Positions 1-9,327 of a stretch of DNA of 54,420 bases are shown here, one piece after another. Source of the stretch: Planctomycetia bacterium (lineage in GTDB: Bacteria > Planctomycetota > UBA8108 > UBA1146). The notes under the pieces were generated by a model. The model was not told where the DNA came from and ran no database searches. It worked only from the letters and a program-made list of their open reading frames with translations. The stretch spans positions 23,658-78,077 of the forward strand of contig JAAXJX010000007.1 of the NCBI GenBank assembly GCA_012269595.1, in the 5' to 3' direction. Position 1 is the first letter of the stretch. The number at the start of each line of letters is the position of its first letter. The translations under genes were made by a program, and so were the position numbers.

Positions 1-1299
1 AATGTTCTCGGCGATGGTGGCGCTGAAGAGGAACGGTTCCTGTGGAACCATCGAAATCGAATCACGCAACACCTTGAGGGGATACTCCTCGATCGGTTTG
101 CCATCGATCAGGACCAGACCGGATGTCGCCGGCGACAATCGGGGAATCAGATTGAGGAGACTGGTTTTTCCACTGGCGGTCACACCGACGATGCCCAGCG
201 TTCCCCCTGGTGGAAGATCAAATGAAACGTTCTCCAGTGCCGGTACTTCCCCCTCCGGATAACGGAAAGAAACATTCTGGAACTCGACACTGCCCTTTTG
301 AACAGCGGTCAATCCGGTCGCGCGGGAATCATCGACGAGGGGCTTGGCATCGAGTATCGCCTGTAATCTTTCCGCACTGGCTGCTCCTCTGTGAAACAGG
401 TTCATCACCCAGCCGAGGGCAATCATCGGCCAGATCAACAGCAGCTGGCAGCCGTTGAAGGTGGCGAAGTCACCGAGACCCAGATCACCCTGAAGGATGC
501 GCATTCCGCCGATCAGCAACAGCGTGACCAGTGCCAGATCGCCGAAGAGCCACATGGCACTGCCGGAGATGGCTCGCAATCGGGCGATGCGCAGATTCTG
601 GCGGAAGTAATCGTGGCTCAAGCGCTGCATCCGCTCGACTTCTGCATCCTCGACCACGAATGCCTTGATCACCGGAGCATTGGCGAAGTTTTCCTGGGAG
701 TGAACCGAGATTCCGGAGAGCATCTCCTGTGCACGCATCGACTCCCGATGCACCTTCGGTCCGATCACCCGGATAGCGACGGTGAGAAAGCCCAGTGGGA
801 TCAGCGAATACAGGGTCAACTGCCAGTCGATCTGGATCATCATCGACAAAGCAAAGACGAGAGTGAAGGCGGTCTGAACCGAGTACATCACTGCCGGCCC
901 GAAGACCATTCTCACCGCTTCGATATCACTGGTGAATCGACTCATCAGATCACCGGTGTGGGTCTTCGAATAGAAAGATCCATCGAGACCGGAGATATGC
1001 TCATAGAGTTGGTCGCGAAGCTTCTTCTCGATGCGACGGCTGGAGGCGATCACCGTCTCCCGGGTCCAGAAGGATGTCAGGCCGCGGATCAGGACTGCGC
1101 CCACCATCGCCAGGGCAATCGGACCAATCAGGTCGACGCCGATCCCCGACTCCAACTTCTGAATGGCCAGACCCACCAGACGTGGCACTGCTACCTGGGA
1201 GAGACTCGTCAATAGGATGAGCACGACGCCGATAGCAAAGATCGGCCGTTGCTCACGGATCAGCGGGGCCAGAAAACGGAAAGCACGAAAAGGAAACAA
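1..1299 (-). CDS. ABC exporter, fused permease-ATPase (C-terminal end beyond window)
   Basis: The gene enters from the left edge, so only its first 433 codons are present. The reading frame stays open from a TTG start at 1299 (MFPFRAFRFLAPL), with AGGAG about six bases upstream. The first ~300 residues form the six-helix membrane domain of type IV exporters, including the MdlA-like stretch THTGDLMSRFTSDIEAVRM. The nucleotide-binding domain follows with Walker A GVTASGKT and a Q-loop region VPQEPFLFSATIAENI, where the window ends. Signature, Walker B and H-loop lie outside. Such half-transporters work as homo- or heterodimers exporting lipids, peptides or drugs; the substrate cannot be told. 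The gene lies 99 bases downstream of the sulfatase gene on the same strand. Family assignment is firm; the MdlA/MsbA-type subfamily is a guess. Confidence 0.9.
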   Translation of the reverse strand, partial: MFPFRAFRFLAPLIREQRPIFAIGVVLILLTSLSQVAVPRLVGLAIQKLESGIGVDLIGPIALAMVGAVLIRGLTSFWTRETVIASSRRIEKKLRDQLYEHISGLDGSFYSKTHTGDLMSRFTSDIEAVRMVFGPAVMYSVQTAFTLVFALSMMIQIDWQLTLYSLIPLGFLTVAIRVIGPKVHRESMRAQEMLSGISVHSQENFANAPVIKAFVVEDAEVERMQRLSHDYFRQNLRIARLRAISGSAMWLFGDLALVTLLLIGGMRILQGDLGLGDFATFNGCQLLLIWPMIALGWVMNLFHRGAASAERLQAILDAKPLVDDSRATGLTAVQKGSVEFQNVSFRYPEGEVPALENVSFDLPPGGTLGIVGVTASGKTSLLNLIPRLSPATSGLVLIDGKPIEEYPLKVLRDSISMVPQEPFLFSATIAENI

Positions 1300-1398
1300 G
1301 CGCTCTCCTGATCCTGTCGGGTGAATCCCGAAATGGGGTGGCCTTTATCCTGATCAAGAATCCACCCTGAAAGCGGTGTTGTCGAGCGAACAGACCCC

Positions 1399-2769
1399 TC
1401 AGGGGGCGGTTGGCATGGGCATTTTGCGCTCTTCACGCCAGCGAAGCAGGCGTTGATGCATATTCAGGGCTTGTTCAGGTCGCTCCTCTGAAAGATTTCG
1501 CTCTTCAGACACGTCGGAGAGGTCATACAGTTGCCGCTCTCCCGACTCAAAGAACTCCAGCAATTTGTCATCCCCCCGCATGATGGCTGAGACCGGGGTG
1601 GTTCTCCAAAGTCCATGACGCCTGGCTGCACCGGACAGATAGGCAGGGAAGTGCCAATAAAGATCTCTCTCCGGAAGAGGAGTCCCATCTTCCAACAGGG
1701 AGACGAGGCTGGTTCCCGCCAAGGGCAACGATTCCGGAGCACGGGTCCTCGACCACTCCAGAAGGGTCGGCACCAGATCGGTCAGCTGTACCGGGTCCTG
1801 CGTGTTCACTCTCCCCCCCGGGATGCGTTTGCCCCACGCAATCAACGGCACGCGGATTCCCCCTTCGTAGAGCATGCCCTTGCCACCGCGAAGGGGTCCG
1901 TTATCGGTAAAGCCTTCCAGACCCCCATTGTCACTGGTGAAGAGGATGACCGTCTCGCGACCTTCGCCACCGGCACGAACTTCCTCCATCAACCGGCTGA
2001 CCGATCGATCCACACTCTCGACGAGGGCCGCGTATTTCTGCTGTCTCCGCGTCCCTTCAGGCCAGATCTTCTGCCACCTTTTCAGAGCCGCTTCGGAAAC
2101 CTGAACCGGTGTGTGCACGGCATAGTGCGACAGGACCAGCAGATACGGCTGGTCTCCACACTCACGGATAAAGTCGATGGCGTGATCAGTGAGTGCATCC
2201 GCCAACTCGGTCCCATCCTCCTGCTCCGGAAGATGGGGCAACTTCCACGGTGCCAGGTGTGTCTTGGGGTGACCGCGGCGATCACCGGCGATGGAGACAT
2301 CAAATCCCTGTGAGCGGGGATCATCACCCAGATGCCACTTGCCGATATGCGCGCTGCGATAGCCGCTGTCCTTGAGCATCTCGGCGATGGTGACCTCATC
2401 GTCTTCGAGAGTGCGCCGGGTTTTGGGCGGAACCAGTTTGCGATTCTCTTTTTTGCCGCGAGCCGCGGGGGCCACCGTGAACACTCCATGCTCAGCGACA
2501 TCGAGTCCCGTCATCAGACAGGCACGACTCGGTGCACAATTGGGTCCATTGGAATAAGCCCTCGTCAGTCGTACCCCTTCAGCTGCCAACTGGTCGATGG
2601 CGGGGGTCGCCCACGCACTTCCCTGGCAGGAGATATCTGCCCAGCCCAGATCGTCTGCCAAAACGAGAATGACCGATGGAGGAGAAGATTCACTCTTTTG
2701 AGGAATCTGTGCACAACCTCCCAGGATCAGGCACGAAATCAGGCCCAGCAGTGATCTCGAAAGCTTCAT
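1399..2769 (-). CDS. Type I sulfatase (arylsulfatase-like lipoprotein)
   Basis: 456 residues. It starts with a lipoprotein signal (MKLSRSLLGLISCLILGGC, lipobox Cys19), so the enzyme is probably membrane-anchored outside the cytoplasm. The alkaline-phosphatase-superfamily sulfatase fold is shown by the metal-binding start VILVLADDLGW (Asp39-Asp40), the formylglycine signature C78-A-P-S-R with LMTG after it, HIGKWHLGD, and SDNGG further on. Cys78 would be converted to formylglycine by a sulfatase-modifying enzyme, which is not in this window. These enzymes hydrolyse sulfate esters, often of algal or host polysaccharides in marine Planctomycetota; the substrate is unknown. All key residues appear intact. 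The ABC exporter gene follows downstream on the same strand, but no functional link is evident. Confidence 0.93.
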   Translation of the reverse strand: MKLSRSLLGLISCLILGGCAQIPQKSESSPPSVILVLADDLGWADISCQGSAWATPAIDQLAAEGVRLTRAYSNGPNCAPSRACLMTGLDVAEHGVFTVAPAARGKKENRKLVPPKTRRTLEDDEVTIAEMLKDSGYRSAHIGKWHLGDDPRSQGFDVSIAGDRRGHPKTHLAPWKLPHLPEQEDGTELADALTDHAIDFIRECGDQPYLLVLSHYAVHTPVQVSEAALKRWQKIWPEGTRRQQKYAALVESVDRSVSRLMEEVRAGGEGRETVILFTSDNGGLEGFTDNGPLRGGKGMLYEGGIRVPLIAWGKRIPGGRVNTQDPVQLTDLVPTLLEWSRTRAPESLPLAGTSLVSLLEDGTPLPERDLYWHFPAYLSGAARRHGLWRTTPVSAIMRGDDKLLEFFESGERQLYDLSDVSEERNLSEERPEQALNMHQRLLRWREERKMPMPTAP

Positions 2770-2929
2770 CGCTCCCCCTCTTCAGATGGGCCAAATTAGA
2801 CAGGCATCTCGACCCTTGTCCAACCGGAAACCCCACCACCGTTTGTGACCTTTCCTCTCTGTCAGCGACTGGACTCCTTGCCTCGGGGTGGGCTCTCTGC
2901 CACCTTCATGTCATGGAAATCGAGGCTCC

Positions 2930-3568
2930 TTGATCGACCCGGATCCCAAATTCTGCCACCAGTGTGGGGAAACCCTGACCCACAAGATCCCGGATGGTGA
3001 AGACCGCCCCCGGGGAGTCTGCACTTCCTGCGGCAACATTCATTACATCAATCCCCGGGTCGTGGTCGGTACCGTGATCGAATCGGGAGATCGCATCCTT
3101 CTCTGCCGACGCGCCATCGAACCGGCCCATGGCAAATGGACACCCCCCGCCGGCTTCCTGGAAGTCGGTGAATCCACCGTCGACGGCGCCATCCGTGAAA
3201 CATGGGAAGAGGCGCGGGCGAAGGTGGAAGTGGTACAGCCCCTCGTCTCCATCGACCTGACCCGTATCGGCCAGATTCATGTCAAATATCTGGCAAAGAT
3301 GAAATCGGACGAGTTTGAAGCGGGTCCCGAAAGCCTCGAAGTGCGCTGGTTCGATTATTCCGAAATCCCCTGGGATGAATTGGCATTCCCGGTTACCCAC
3401 TGGAGCTTGCGTTTGCGCATGGAGGACAGGGCTCTGGGACAAGGGCGATTCCATCGTGGAACTCTTGCATGGAGCAAACAGGGATCGCCTCTCGACATCG
3501 ACAACTACGATCTGTCCGACTTGCAGTCCTGGCCGCTTCTGTCCGGGGAAGACCTTTCACAGGATTGA
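2930..3568 (+). CDS. Nudix hydrolase with N-terminal zinc ribbon
   Basis: About 212 residues from a TTG at 2930 (reads M-I-D-P-D-P-K-F-C) preceded by GAGG; an in-frame GTG at 2888 would add 14 residues that look unlike the family, so the start is uncertain. The N-terminus carries a zinc ribbon (CHQC ... CTSC). The Nudix box reads G-FLEVG-E-STVDGAI-RE-T-W-EE, with the usual final Gly replaced by Arg, as often seen in ADP-ribose-pyrophosphatase-like members of this kind. Nudix enzymes hydrolyse nucleoside diphosphates linked to another group; the zinc ribbon suggests an NADH/ADP-ribose type substrate, which is inference. The next gene begins 11 bases after the stop, so this is probably the first gene of the run to 7932. 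Confidence 0.88.
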   Translation: MIDPDPKFCHQCGETLTHKIPDGEDRPRGVCTSCGNIHYINPRVVVGTVIESGDRILLCRRAIEPAHGKWTPPAGFLEVGESTVDGAIRETWEEARAKVEVVQPLVSIDLTRIGQIHVKYLAKMKSDEFEAGPESLEVRWFDYSEIPWDELAFPVTHWSLRLRMEDRALGQGRFHRGTLAWSKQGSPLDIDNYDLSDLQSWPLLSGEDLSQD

Positions 3569-3579
3569 GCGGAAGCAAC

Positions 3580-4386
3580 ATGCCTGCGAGTCGCTGGATC
3601 CGATTTCTTCTGATTGCCTGGGCTGCCTGGTTCACCTTCATGATGTTCCTGTCAAATCAGCCAGCACCGGTCTGGATTGCCCGGGATGCCATCACCCGCA
3701 ACACCCACTTCATCGATCTGCAAGCAGTGGTTCCTGTCAAAGACGGCTTTCCCGTGCGCATCGCCACCACTGCTCCGGGCCTGGTTCCTCCGGCACCGGT
3801 CACCGTAAAGAACGGTCGGATGCAGACTCGTGTTGAGATTCCGGAAGATGTGGGATCCCACGGAATGCATCTGTGGTCCGCTCTACCCGCCACCGGTGAA
3901 GCCCCTGCGGCCATCTCCAACGGCACCCTCACCATCCTCGATCCCCAAGCACCCTGGATCGCTGTCGACATCGATCCCGTTATCGCCGATCGCCCCTGGA
4001 GTTCACTCGGAACAGAAGATCCCCCCCTGCCCCACACACCGGTTCTCGACGGGCTGCTCCAACTCTCCCAGCATGCGGTCATCGTCTGCTCGACCCGGCT
4101 CCAGGAAGACCAACTGCCCCTCTTTCGCCAATGGTGGGACCTTCACTCCTTTCCGGTCAGTGTGATCTTTCCCAAAACGGATCTGATCTCCCTCTCGGAA
4201 GAATTGACAGTGAGATTAGGTCCCCCTGTTCTTCGACTGATACCTGCGGATAAAATTTCCAACGGCACGAAGCCCATTCCCGAGAGATCTCCCGCGATTG
4301 CCATTTCCGGGGACCCCGCGGAGTGGCAACAAATCGAAACCCGATTGCTGGACCTTCTCGCGCTCGAAGAAAGGAAGAACCGATGA
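3580..4386 (+). CDS. Membrane-anchored protein of unknown function (possible degenerate HAD-like domain)
   Basis: 268 residues from ATG 3580. An N-terminal hydrophobic segment (about residues 7-24, RFLLIAWAAWFTFMMFL) is a signal anchor. Residues ~40-125 look beta-rich. Around residue 127 the stretch WIAVDIDPVIAD resembles a HAD / lipin-APP1 DxDxT start, but the second acidic motif residue and the Thr are replaced (DIDPV), and a later strand AVIVCST could be motif II. If related, it would be catalytically altered. The resemblance is weak and I do not assign a function. The stop overlaps the start of the amidase gene (ATGA), which argues for co-translation with it. An alternative upstream in-frame start at 3469 lies inside the Nudix gene and lacks a signal sequence. 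Confidence 0.75.
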   Translation: MPASRWIRFLLIAWAAWFTFMMFLSNQPAPVWIARDAITRNTHFIDLQAVVPVKDGFPVRIATTAPGLVPPAPVTVKNGRMQTRVEIPEDVGSHGMHLWSALPATGEAPAAISNGTLTILDPQAPWIAVDIDPVIADRPWSSLGTEDPPLPHTPVLDGLLQLSQHAVIVCSTRLQEDQLPLFRQWWDLHSFPVSVIFPKTDLISLSEELTVRLGPPVLRLIPADKISNGTKPIPERSPAIAISGDPAEWQQIETRLLDLLALEERKNR

Positions 4387-6023
4387 TTCTGACTGTGTTG
4401 GTAACAGCCCTATTGGGTTGGACTCCGCAAGATCCTGCGGATTCGAAACCAGGCAACGATCTCGCCCCTGTTCAATCCGCCATGAAATTTGCCGGACTGT
4501 CGATGACCGATGAGGAGCTGGCCCAACTGCTGCCATGGGCGACAGACAACATCGCTTCTTTCGAGGTCTTGCGCGGAGTCGAACTCGAAAACGGAGTTGC
4601 ACCTGCAACCGTCTTCATGCCGTTGCAGCAGGGAAACAGAACATCCCGGGTGGCAAAGCAGGATCCGTTACCGAATGCCCTGCGACCTGAAAATCTGGAA
4701 GACCTCTATTGGGCAGACATACCGACACTTTCGGCATTGCTGAAGAGTCGTCAGGTAACGTCTCTTGAACTGACTGAGTTGTTTCTCGAACGCCTGAAAG
4801 AGGTCGACAAAACCCTGTTTTGTGTCACCTCCTTCACCGAGAAAATCGCCCTGACCCAGGCGCAGCAAAGGGATGAAGAGTTGGCACAGGGACGCTGGCG
4901 CGGACCCTTGCATGGAATCCCCTATGGGCTCAAGGATCTCTGCGCAGTACGCGGTACAAAAACCACTTGGGGAGCCAACCCCTTCAAGGACCAGAGGATC
5001 GAAAACGATGCCGCCGTGGTGAAGAAGTTGGAATCCGCGGGTGCGGTTCTCATCGCCAAAACAACCCTCGGTGCTCTCGCCATGGGTGATGTCTGGTACG
5101 GCGGGAAAACCCGATCACCCTGGAACACCGCTGTCGGCTCGAGCGGGTCCTCCGCCGGTTCTGCTGCTGCCGTGGCGGCGGGTGCTCTCCCCTTTGCCAT
5201 CGGATCGGAAACCCTCGGTTCCATCGTCAGCCCATCGACCCTGTGCGGAAATTCATCCCTGAGACCCACCTTCGGAAGAGTCTCCCGCACCGGTGCGATG
5301 GCACTCTCGTGGACAATGGACAAGCTCGGACCGATGTGCAGAACCCTGCAGGATACCGCCTTTGTTCTCGACGCCATTCACGGAGCGGATGGCAAAGATC
5401 TCGCGGCGGTCACCACCGACTTTGCAATTCCCGGAAGAACCGATGTTCGAGGCTGGAAGGTCGGCTATTCCCCCGCCCATTTTGAAAACAGTCCCGAACA
5501 CCAGGCGGCCCTGGAACAGTTGCGTGAACTGGGTGTGGAACTGGTAGAGGTTCAGTTACCGAAATATCCCGTGTGGCCAATGATGATCATCCTCTTCGCC
5601 GAATGTGCCGCTGCTTTCGATGATCTGACCCGCAGCAATCTGGATGACAAGTTGGTCGAACAGGGCCCCAACGCATGGCCCAACACCTTCCGCGTGGCAC
5701 GACTGATTCCCGCCGTCGACTACATCCGTGCCCAGAGAATTCGTACCCTGTTGATGCGTGAGACCGCAGAGACCTTCCGGGACCTTGTTGCTTTTGTCTC
5801 ACCCGCAGGAAACTTTGAAACTCTGGGGATCACCAATCTGACCGGGCACCCCGCTCTGGTCGCCCCCTGTGGCTTCCGGGATGGCATGCCGGTATCGCTG
5901 ACTTTCAACGGACAACTCTTCGACGAATCCCGATTGATCGCTCTTGGCAGAGCCTGGCAGGAATTGGGCGACTTCCACGAGCAGAGACCCCCATTGAAAC
6001 CACTGGAAGACTCCGGAAAATGA
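4383..6023 (+). CDS. Amidase signature family enzyme, probably exported
   Basis: 546 residues from ATG 4383, which overlaps the preceding stop. The start MILTVLVTALLGW is a short hydrophobic segment that may be a signal peptide. After a ~100-residue N-terminal extension comes the amidase signature domain: catalytic Lys184 in GIPYGLKDL, the Gly/Ser-rich loop GSSGSSAGSAAAVAAGALP with cis-Ser256, and nucleophile Ser280 in GSETLGSIVSP. The Ser-cisSer-Lys triad is therefore intact. Family members hydrolyse amides (glutamine in GatA, nitrile-derived amides, peptide amides). The single-copy, secreted form in a run with an esterase suggests catabolism rather than Glu-tRNA amidation; that is inference. 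Family assignment is firm, the substrate unknown. The following gene starts 38 bases beyond the stop. Confidence 0.92.
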   Translation: MILTVLVTALLGWTPQDPADSKPGNDLAPVQSAMKFAGLSMTDEELAQLLPWATDNIASFEVLRGVELENGVAPATVFMPLQQGNRTSRVAKQDPLPNALRPENLEDLYWADIPTLSALLKSRQVTSLELTELFLERLKEVDKTLFCVTSFTEKIALTQAQQRDEELAQGRWRGPLHGIPYGLKDLCAVRGTKTTWGANPFKDQRIENDAAVVKKLESAGAVLIAKTTLGALAMGDVWYGGKTRSPWNTAVGSSGSSAGSAAAVAAGALPFAIGSETLGSIVSPSTLCGNSSLRPTFGRVSRTGAMALSWTMDKLGPMCRTLQDTAFVLDAIHGADGKDLAAVTTDFAIPGRTDVRGWKVGYSPAHFENSPEHQAALEQLRELGVELVEVQLPKYPVWPMMIILFAECAAAFDDLTRSNLDDKLVEQGPNAWPNTFRVARLIPAVDYIRAQRIRTLLMRETAETFRDLVAFVSPAGNFETLGITNLTGHPALVAPCGFRDGMPVSLTFNGQLFDESRLIALGRAWQELGDFHEQRPPLKPLEDSGK

Positions 6024-6061
6024 ATGGGGTGTCCATACCCGAGCTTGATAAGGATCGTGAA

Positions 6062-7360
6062 ATGAAACCAGTACCATCCTTTGCCGTCGTGCTGATGTGC
6101 TTGTGCTTTCTTGGATCTCCCCTGTTGATCAGTGCACAGGATGTTCCGGTCAGCAGCCCTTACTTCAAACAGGCTTATTACACCAACCCGGATGGCGGGG
6201 CCCTTTCCTACCAGATCATGATTCCCGAAAACCTGAGGATCGATCAGAAGTACCCCCTCGTGGTGGTGCTTCATGGCAGGGGTGGCAAGTCGGTGGCTGG
6301 GGATGTGCTGGCCAAGGATGAGATGCGCGCAAAGTTCCCCTGCTTCGTCATCGCCCCCGTGTCAGGCAGGCAAGCGGTGTGGGCGAAACCGGAATCCTGG
6401 GATGAGGAGCGCTGGCTCGATCGCCAGGAGAGGAACCCCGATGTGATCGGCCTCATCGATGGCATGATTCAGAGTTCTCCCATCGACCCCACTCGCATCT
6501 ACGTCACCGGGCAATCGATGGGCGGGATCGGCACCTTCGGCATCATCGCCAAAAGGCCGGATCTCTTCGCCGCAGCGGTCCCGCTTTGCGGAGGGGGAGA
6601 CCCTGCCTCTGTTGCCGCATTCAAAGATGTTCCGACGTGGGTTTTCCACGGTGAAAACGATCGCGTCATTCCTGCAGAACGCTCCAGAGTTATGGTCGAG
6701 GCTCTCAAGGCTGTCGATGGAAATGTGAAGTACACCGAGTACCCGGGTGCTGGACACAACATACTCAGACAGACTTACGGCGACATGGAACTGTGGGAGT
6801 GGATCTTCGAGCAATCCAAATCAAATGCTGACGCAGTCGATCCGATGCAGAAGTGGATGGAGTTCATGACTCCAGGCCAGGAGCATGAGCTCCTGAAGCA
6901 GCGGGTAGGCCGCTGGAAGATGCAGAATCGGCAGTGGATGGCCCCTGACCAGGAACCGGTCGAAACCACGATGGTCACCGAATACGAGATGACTATGGGT
7001 GGCCGCTACCTACTGCAGAGAGTGCTGCCGATGGACTACAACGGCATGCCCTTTGAAGCGCGGGGATTCATTGGCTTTGACAATGGCAAAAAATCCTATG
7101 TCTCTTCCTGGATCGACAGTTTTGGTACCGGCATCGCAACGGGAATCGGGAAAACAACCGAGAGAGGGATCAACATGCCTCCGGTGATCGAGTGGACCTG
7201 GACACTGACCGATCCCATGACCGGCATGGATTCAAAGATGCGGGCGGTCGAAACCATCCTCTCCGAAGATCAATTCCGCTTTGACATGTTCAGCGTGTTG
7301 CCAGATGGCACGGAGATGAAATCGATGGAGCAGATCGGAACCCGGATGAAGCAGGAGTAA
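6062..7360 (+). CDS. Secreted alpha/beta hydrolase (esterase) fused to DUF1579
   Basis: 432 residues. ATG 6062 is chosen because it begins a clear signal peptide (MKPVPSFAVVLMCLCFLG ... ISAQ) and has AAGGA upstream; an ATG at 6020 overlapping the amidase stop would add 14 hydrophilic residues. Residues ~30-255 form a PHB-depolymerase/LpqC-like alpha/beta hydrolase with LHGRGG (oxyanion region), nucleophile Ser152 in GQSMGG, Asp200 in HGENDRVIP and His232 in GAGHN. Residues ~265-432 match DUF1579 (start WMEFMTPGQEHELLKQRVGRW), a lipocalin-like domain usually found as a separate protein. A carboxylesterase/feruloyl-esterase-like activity in the periplasm is likely; the fused domain may bind a hydrophobic ligand, which is inference. 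Confidence 0.9.
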   Translation: MKPVPSFAVVLMCLCFLGSPLLISAQDVPVSSPYFKQAYYTNPDGGALSYQIMIPENLRIDQKYPLVVVLHGRGGKSVAGDVLAKDEMRAKFPCFVIAPVSGRQAVWAKPESWDEERWLDRQERNPDVIGLIDGMIQSSPIDPTRIYVTGQSMGGIGTFGIIAKRPDLFAAAVPLCGGGDPASVAAFKDVPTWVFHGENDRVIPAERSRVMVEALKAVDGNVKYTEYPGAGHNILRQTYGDMELWEWIFEQSKSNADAVDPMQKWMEFMTPGQEHELLKQRVGRWKMQNRQWMAPDQEPVETTMVTEYEMTMGGRYLLQRVLPMDYNGMPFEARGFIGFDNGKKSYVSSWIDSFGTGIATGIGKTTERGINMPPVIEWTWTLTDPMTGMDSKMRAVETILSEDQFRFDMFSVLPDGTEMKSMEQIGTRMKQE

Positions 7361-7932
7361 TGATTCAGCGAAGCGTTTACCTGATTCTGGCACTGCTGGT
7401 TTCTCTGGCCTCGCCCACCCTCGAAGCGAGCAAGGCACCGTATTCAGCGGAGCAGTTGATCGCTTCCTCAGAGATCATCGCTGTCGGCGAAATCCTGGCG
7501 ATGGAAAAAGCGATGATGGCGAGCGATGCCAATAGCGGGATTTACCTGTGGCAGGTTCGCATGCGCGTTTCAAAAGTGGAGAAAGGTGAGCTGTCTGCGA
7601 CTGAGATCGTCACCACATTCAACACGACTGATGGGTCGACGATGATCCTCTGCGGACCGAGTCAGTTTCCCATCCCCGATACCGGTGATCGGGTCCGGGC
7701 ACATCTGGAAGCGGCGGCCAAACTGGACGACGGCACCACCGTCTACCCGGTCCTCGCGCCCAACGGATACGCCATTCTTGAAAAATCCGCCAATCCCGGT
7801 GAAGTCCAGGACAATACTTCCTTGTGGATCAAGGCGTGGAGAACAGCACAACCCATGCTGCCGATACTGCTGGTCGGAGGCCTTGCCTACGGCTGGTTCC
7901 GGTGGCAGAGACGCAAGCGATCCGAATCCTGA
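7360..7932 (+). CDS. Secreted, C-terminally membrane-anchored protein of unknown function
   Basis: 190 residues; the ATG overlaps the preceding stop (TAATG), so it is translationally linked to the esterase gene. It has a signal peptide (MIQRSVYLILALLVSLASPTLEA), a soluble domain of ~130 residues containing ASSEIIAVGEI and KVEKGE with mixed beta strands, and a C-terminal membrane helix (about 164-181, MLPILLVGGLAYGWF) followed by a basic tail (RWQRRKR). This topology places the central domain in the periplasm. I do not recognise the family; the start recalls secreted domains that open with a sentence like A-S-x-I-V-x-G-x-V, but this is not diagnostic. It is the last gene of the plus-strand run. 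Confidence 0.8.
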   Translation: MIQRSVYLILALLVSLASPTLEASKAPYSAEQLIASSEIIAVGEILAMEKAMMASDANSGIYLWQVRMRVSKVEKGELSATEIVTTFNTTDGSTMILCGPSQFPIPDTGDRVRAHLEAAAKLDDGTTVYPVLAPNGYAILEKSANPGEVQDNTSLWIKAWRTAQPMLPILLVGGLAYGWFRWQRRKRSES

Positions 7933-7966
7933 TTGCACTGCAGCGGAGGACGGGAGATCCCGTTCA

Positions 7967-8194
7967 TCATTCGGACGCAGTTTCTCTTCTTTTGCTCAGC
8001 AACCTGTACAGAACAAACAGAATGCTGGCGAAAATCAGCAACCAGAATTGATATCCGTAATTGATGGCCCATTGAACCGGAGTGGAAAGGGTGCCATTCG
8101 ATTGGGAGACCCATTCGGCCATCTCCAATACGTCGTCTCGCCTGCCCTTCAGTGTGAGCCACAGGATCATGAACACACTGGGGAATTCATTCAT
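7967..8194 (-). CDS. Small membrane protein of unknown function
   Basis: 75 residues from ATG 8194 (a GTG at 8203 would add three). It lies 26 bases downstream of the ychF stop on the same strand, so the two are probably co-transcribed. The C-terminal third is a convincing membrane helix (YGYQFWLLIFASILFVLYRLL) followed by positive charges (SKRRE), suggesting a single-pass protein with a cytoplasmic C-terminus. The N-terminal part is short and mildly hydrophobic (VFMILWLTL). No family is recognised. Ribosome-binding signal is weak (TTGAG), and the reading frame is short, so this is a moderate call supported mainly by the helix and position. Confidence 0.5.
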   Translation of the reverse strand: MNEFPSVFMILWLTLKGRRDDVLEMAEWVSQSNGTLSTPVQWAINYGYQFWLLIFASILFVLYRLLSKRRETASE

Positions 8195-8220
8195 CAACAG
8201 CACTCAATTCAGATGTTGAA

Positions 8221-9327
8221 TCAGACGTTGAACAGGAAGTGGCAGACGTCCGCATCCTGCATGACGTAATCCTTGCCTTCCACCCGCAATTTGCCCGCTT
8301 CGCGAATCGACTTCTCACTACCATATTCCTGAAGATCGGCGACCGAGAATATTTCTGCGCGAATGAATCCGCGTTGGAAGTCGGTATGGATGACTCCTGC
8401 GGCTTCCGGAGCCGAAGCCCCCTGATGCACCGTCCAGGCGCGGATCTCTTTTTCGCCGGCGGTGTAGAAGGATTGCTGTCCCAACAGGGAATAGACAGCC
8501 CGGGCCAGCTTGGCCAAAGCCGGTTCATCCATGCCGTAATCGGTCAACATCTCGAGCCGGTCCGCTTCGTCCAATTCCGAGAGTTCTTCCTCGATGCGGG
8601 CACAAACCGGAACCGCTTCACTGCCGCGCTCCTCCGCCAGTTCACGCACCTTTTGGGCCAGAGGACCTTCACCCAAAACATCGTCGTCACTGACATTCAT
8701 CACGAACATCTGCGGTTTGGTGGTGATCAGTCCCAATCCCTTGAGCAGTCCCGGTGACTTGGGGTTACTGCCGATATCCGCTTCGCGGGCAGGACGCCCC
8801 TCTGCCAGAACCGGATGCAGCTTCTCCAGAAGCTCCAGGCGCAAGAGCGCTTCTTCTTCCTGACTGCGTGCGGAGCGTTTCGCCTTCTCGAGGGACCCCT
8901 CCACCGTTTGCAAATCGGCGAGCACCAATTCGATCTCGATGGTTTCGATATCCCTCAGGGGATCGATGGTGCCATCCACGTGGGTGATCTCTTCACCGCC
9001 GGGGGCTTCTTCGAAGCAACGCACGACCTGAACGATGGCATCGGTTTCACGAATATGACTGAGGAACTGGTTGCCCAGTCCCTCACCAGTACTGGCTCCA
9101 CGCACCAGACCCGCGATATCCACGATCTTCAGGGATGCGGGGATCACCTTTTGCGTCGGAATATGCTCTTCCAGAGTGGCCAGGCGCGGATCGGGAATCG
9201 GCACCACTCCCACGTTGGGCTCGATGGTCGCAAACGGATAGTTCGCCGCATGGGCACCCGCCGATGTCAGCGCATTGAACAAGGTGGATTTGCCCACGTT
9301 GGGCAGTCCGACGATTCCAGCCTCCAT
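8221..9327 (-). CDS. ychF: YchF/OBG-type P-loop NTPase
   Basis: 368 residues, the normal length for YchF. The N-terminus [20 protein letters not shown] contains the P-loop GLPNVGKS; switch II is [10 protein letters not shown], and the G4 position reads NVSD instead of NKxD, in line with the family's preference for ATP over GTP. The coiled-coil region ([15 protein letters not shown]) and C-terminal TGS domain ending VADLQEYGS ... [18 protein letters not shown] are complete. YchF binds ribosomes and affects stress responses and translation. ATG 9327 is preceded by GGAGG (CCTGGAGGCTCC read on the minus strand). A small membrane-protein ORF follows directly downstream. Confidence 0.97.
   Translation of the reverse strand: MEAGIVGLPNVGKSTLFNALTSAGAHAANYPFATIEPNVGVVPIPDPRLATLEEHIPTQKVIPASLKIVDIAGLVRGASTGEGLGNQFLSHIRETDAIVQVVRCFEEAPGGEEITHVDGTIDPLRDIETIEIELVLADLQTVEGSLEKAKRSARSQEEEALLRLELLEKLHPVLAEGRPAREADIGSNPKSPGLLKGLGLITTKPQMFVMNVSDDDVLGEGPLAQKVRELAEERGSEAVPVCARIEEELSELDEADRLEMLTDYGMDEPALAKLARAVYSLLGQQSFYTAGEKEIRAWTVHQGASAPEAAGVIHTDFQRGFIRAEIFSVADLQEYGSEKSIREAGKLRVEGKDYVMQDADVCHFLFNV

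Noticed and set aside
391-1215. 274-residue plus-strand ORF
   Set aside because: Antisense to the ABC exporter; its sequence is rich in His, Gln and Asp from the opposite frame and has no family features.
7947-7962. ACGGGAGATCCCGT palindrome as terminator between convergent genes
   Set aside because: Loop would be only two bases and no T tract follows on either strand.
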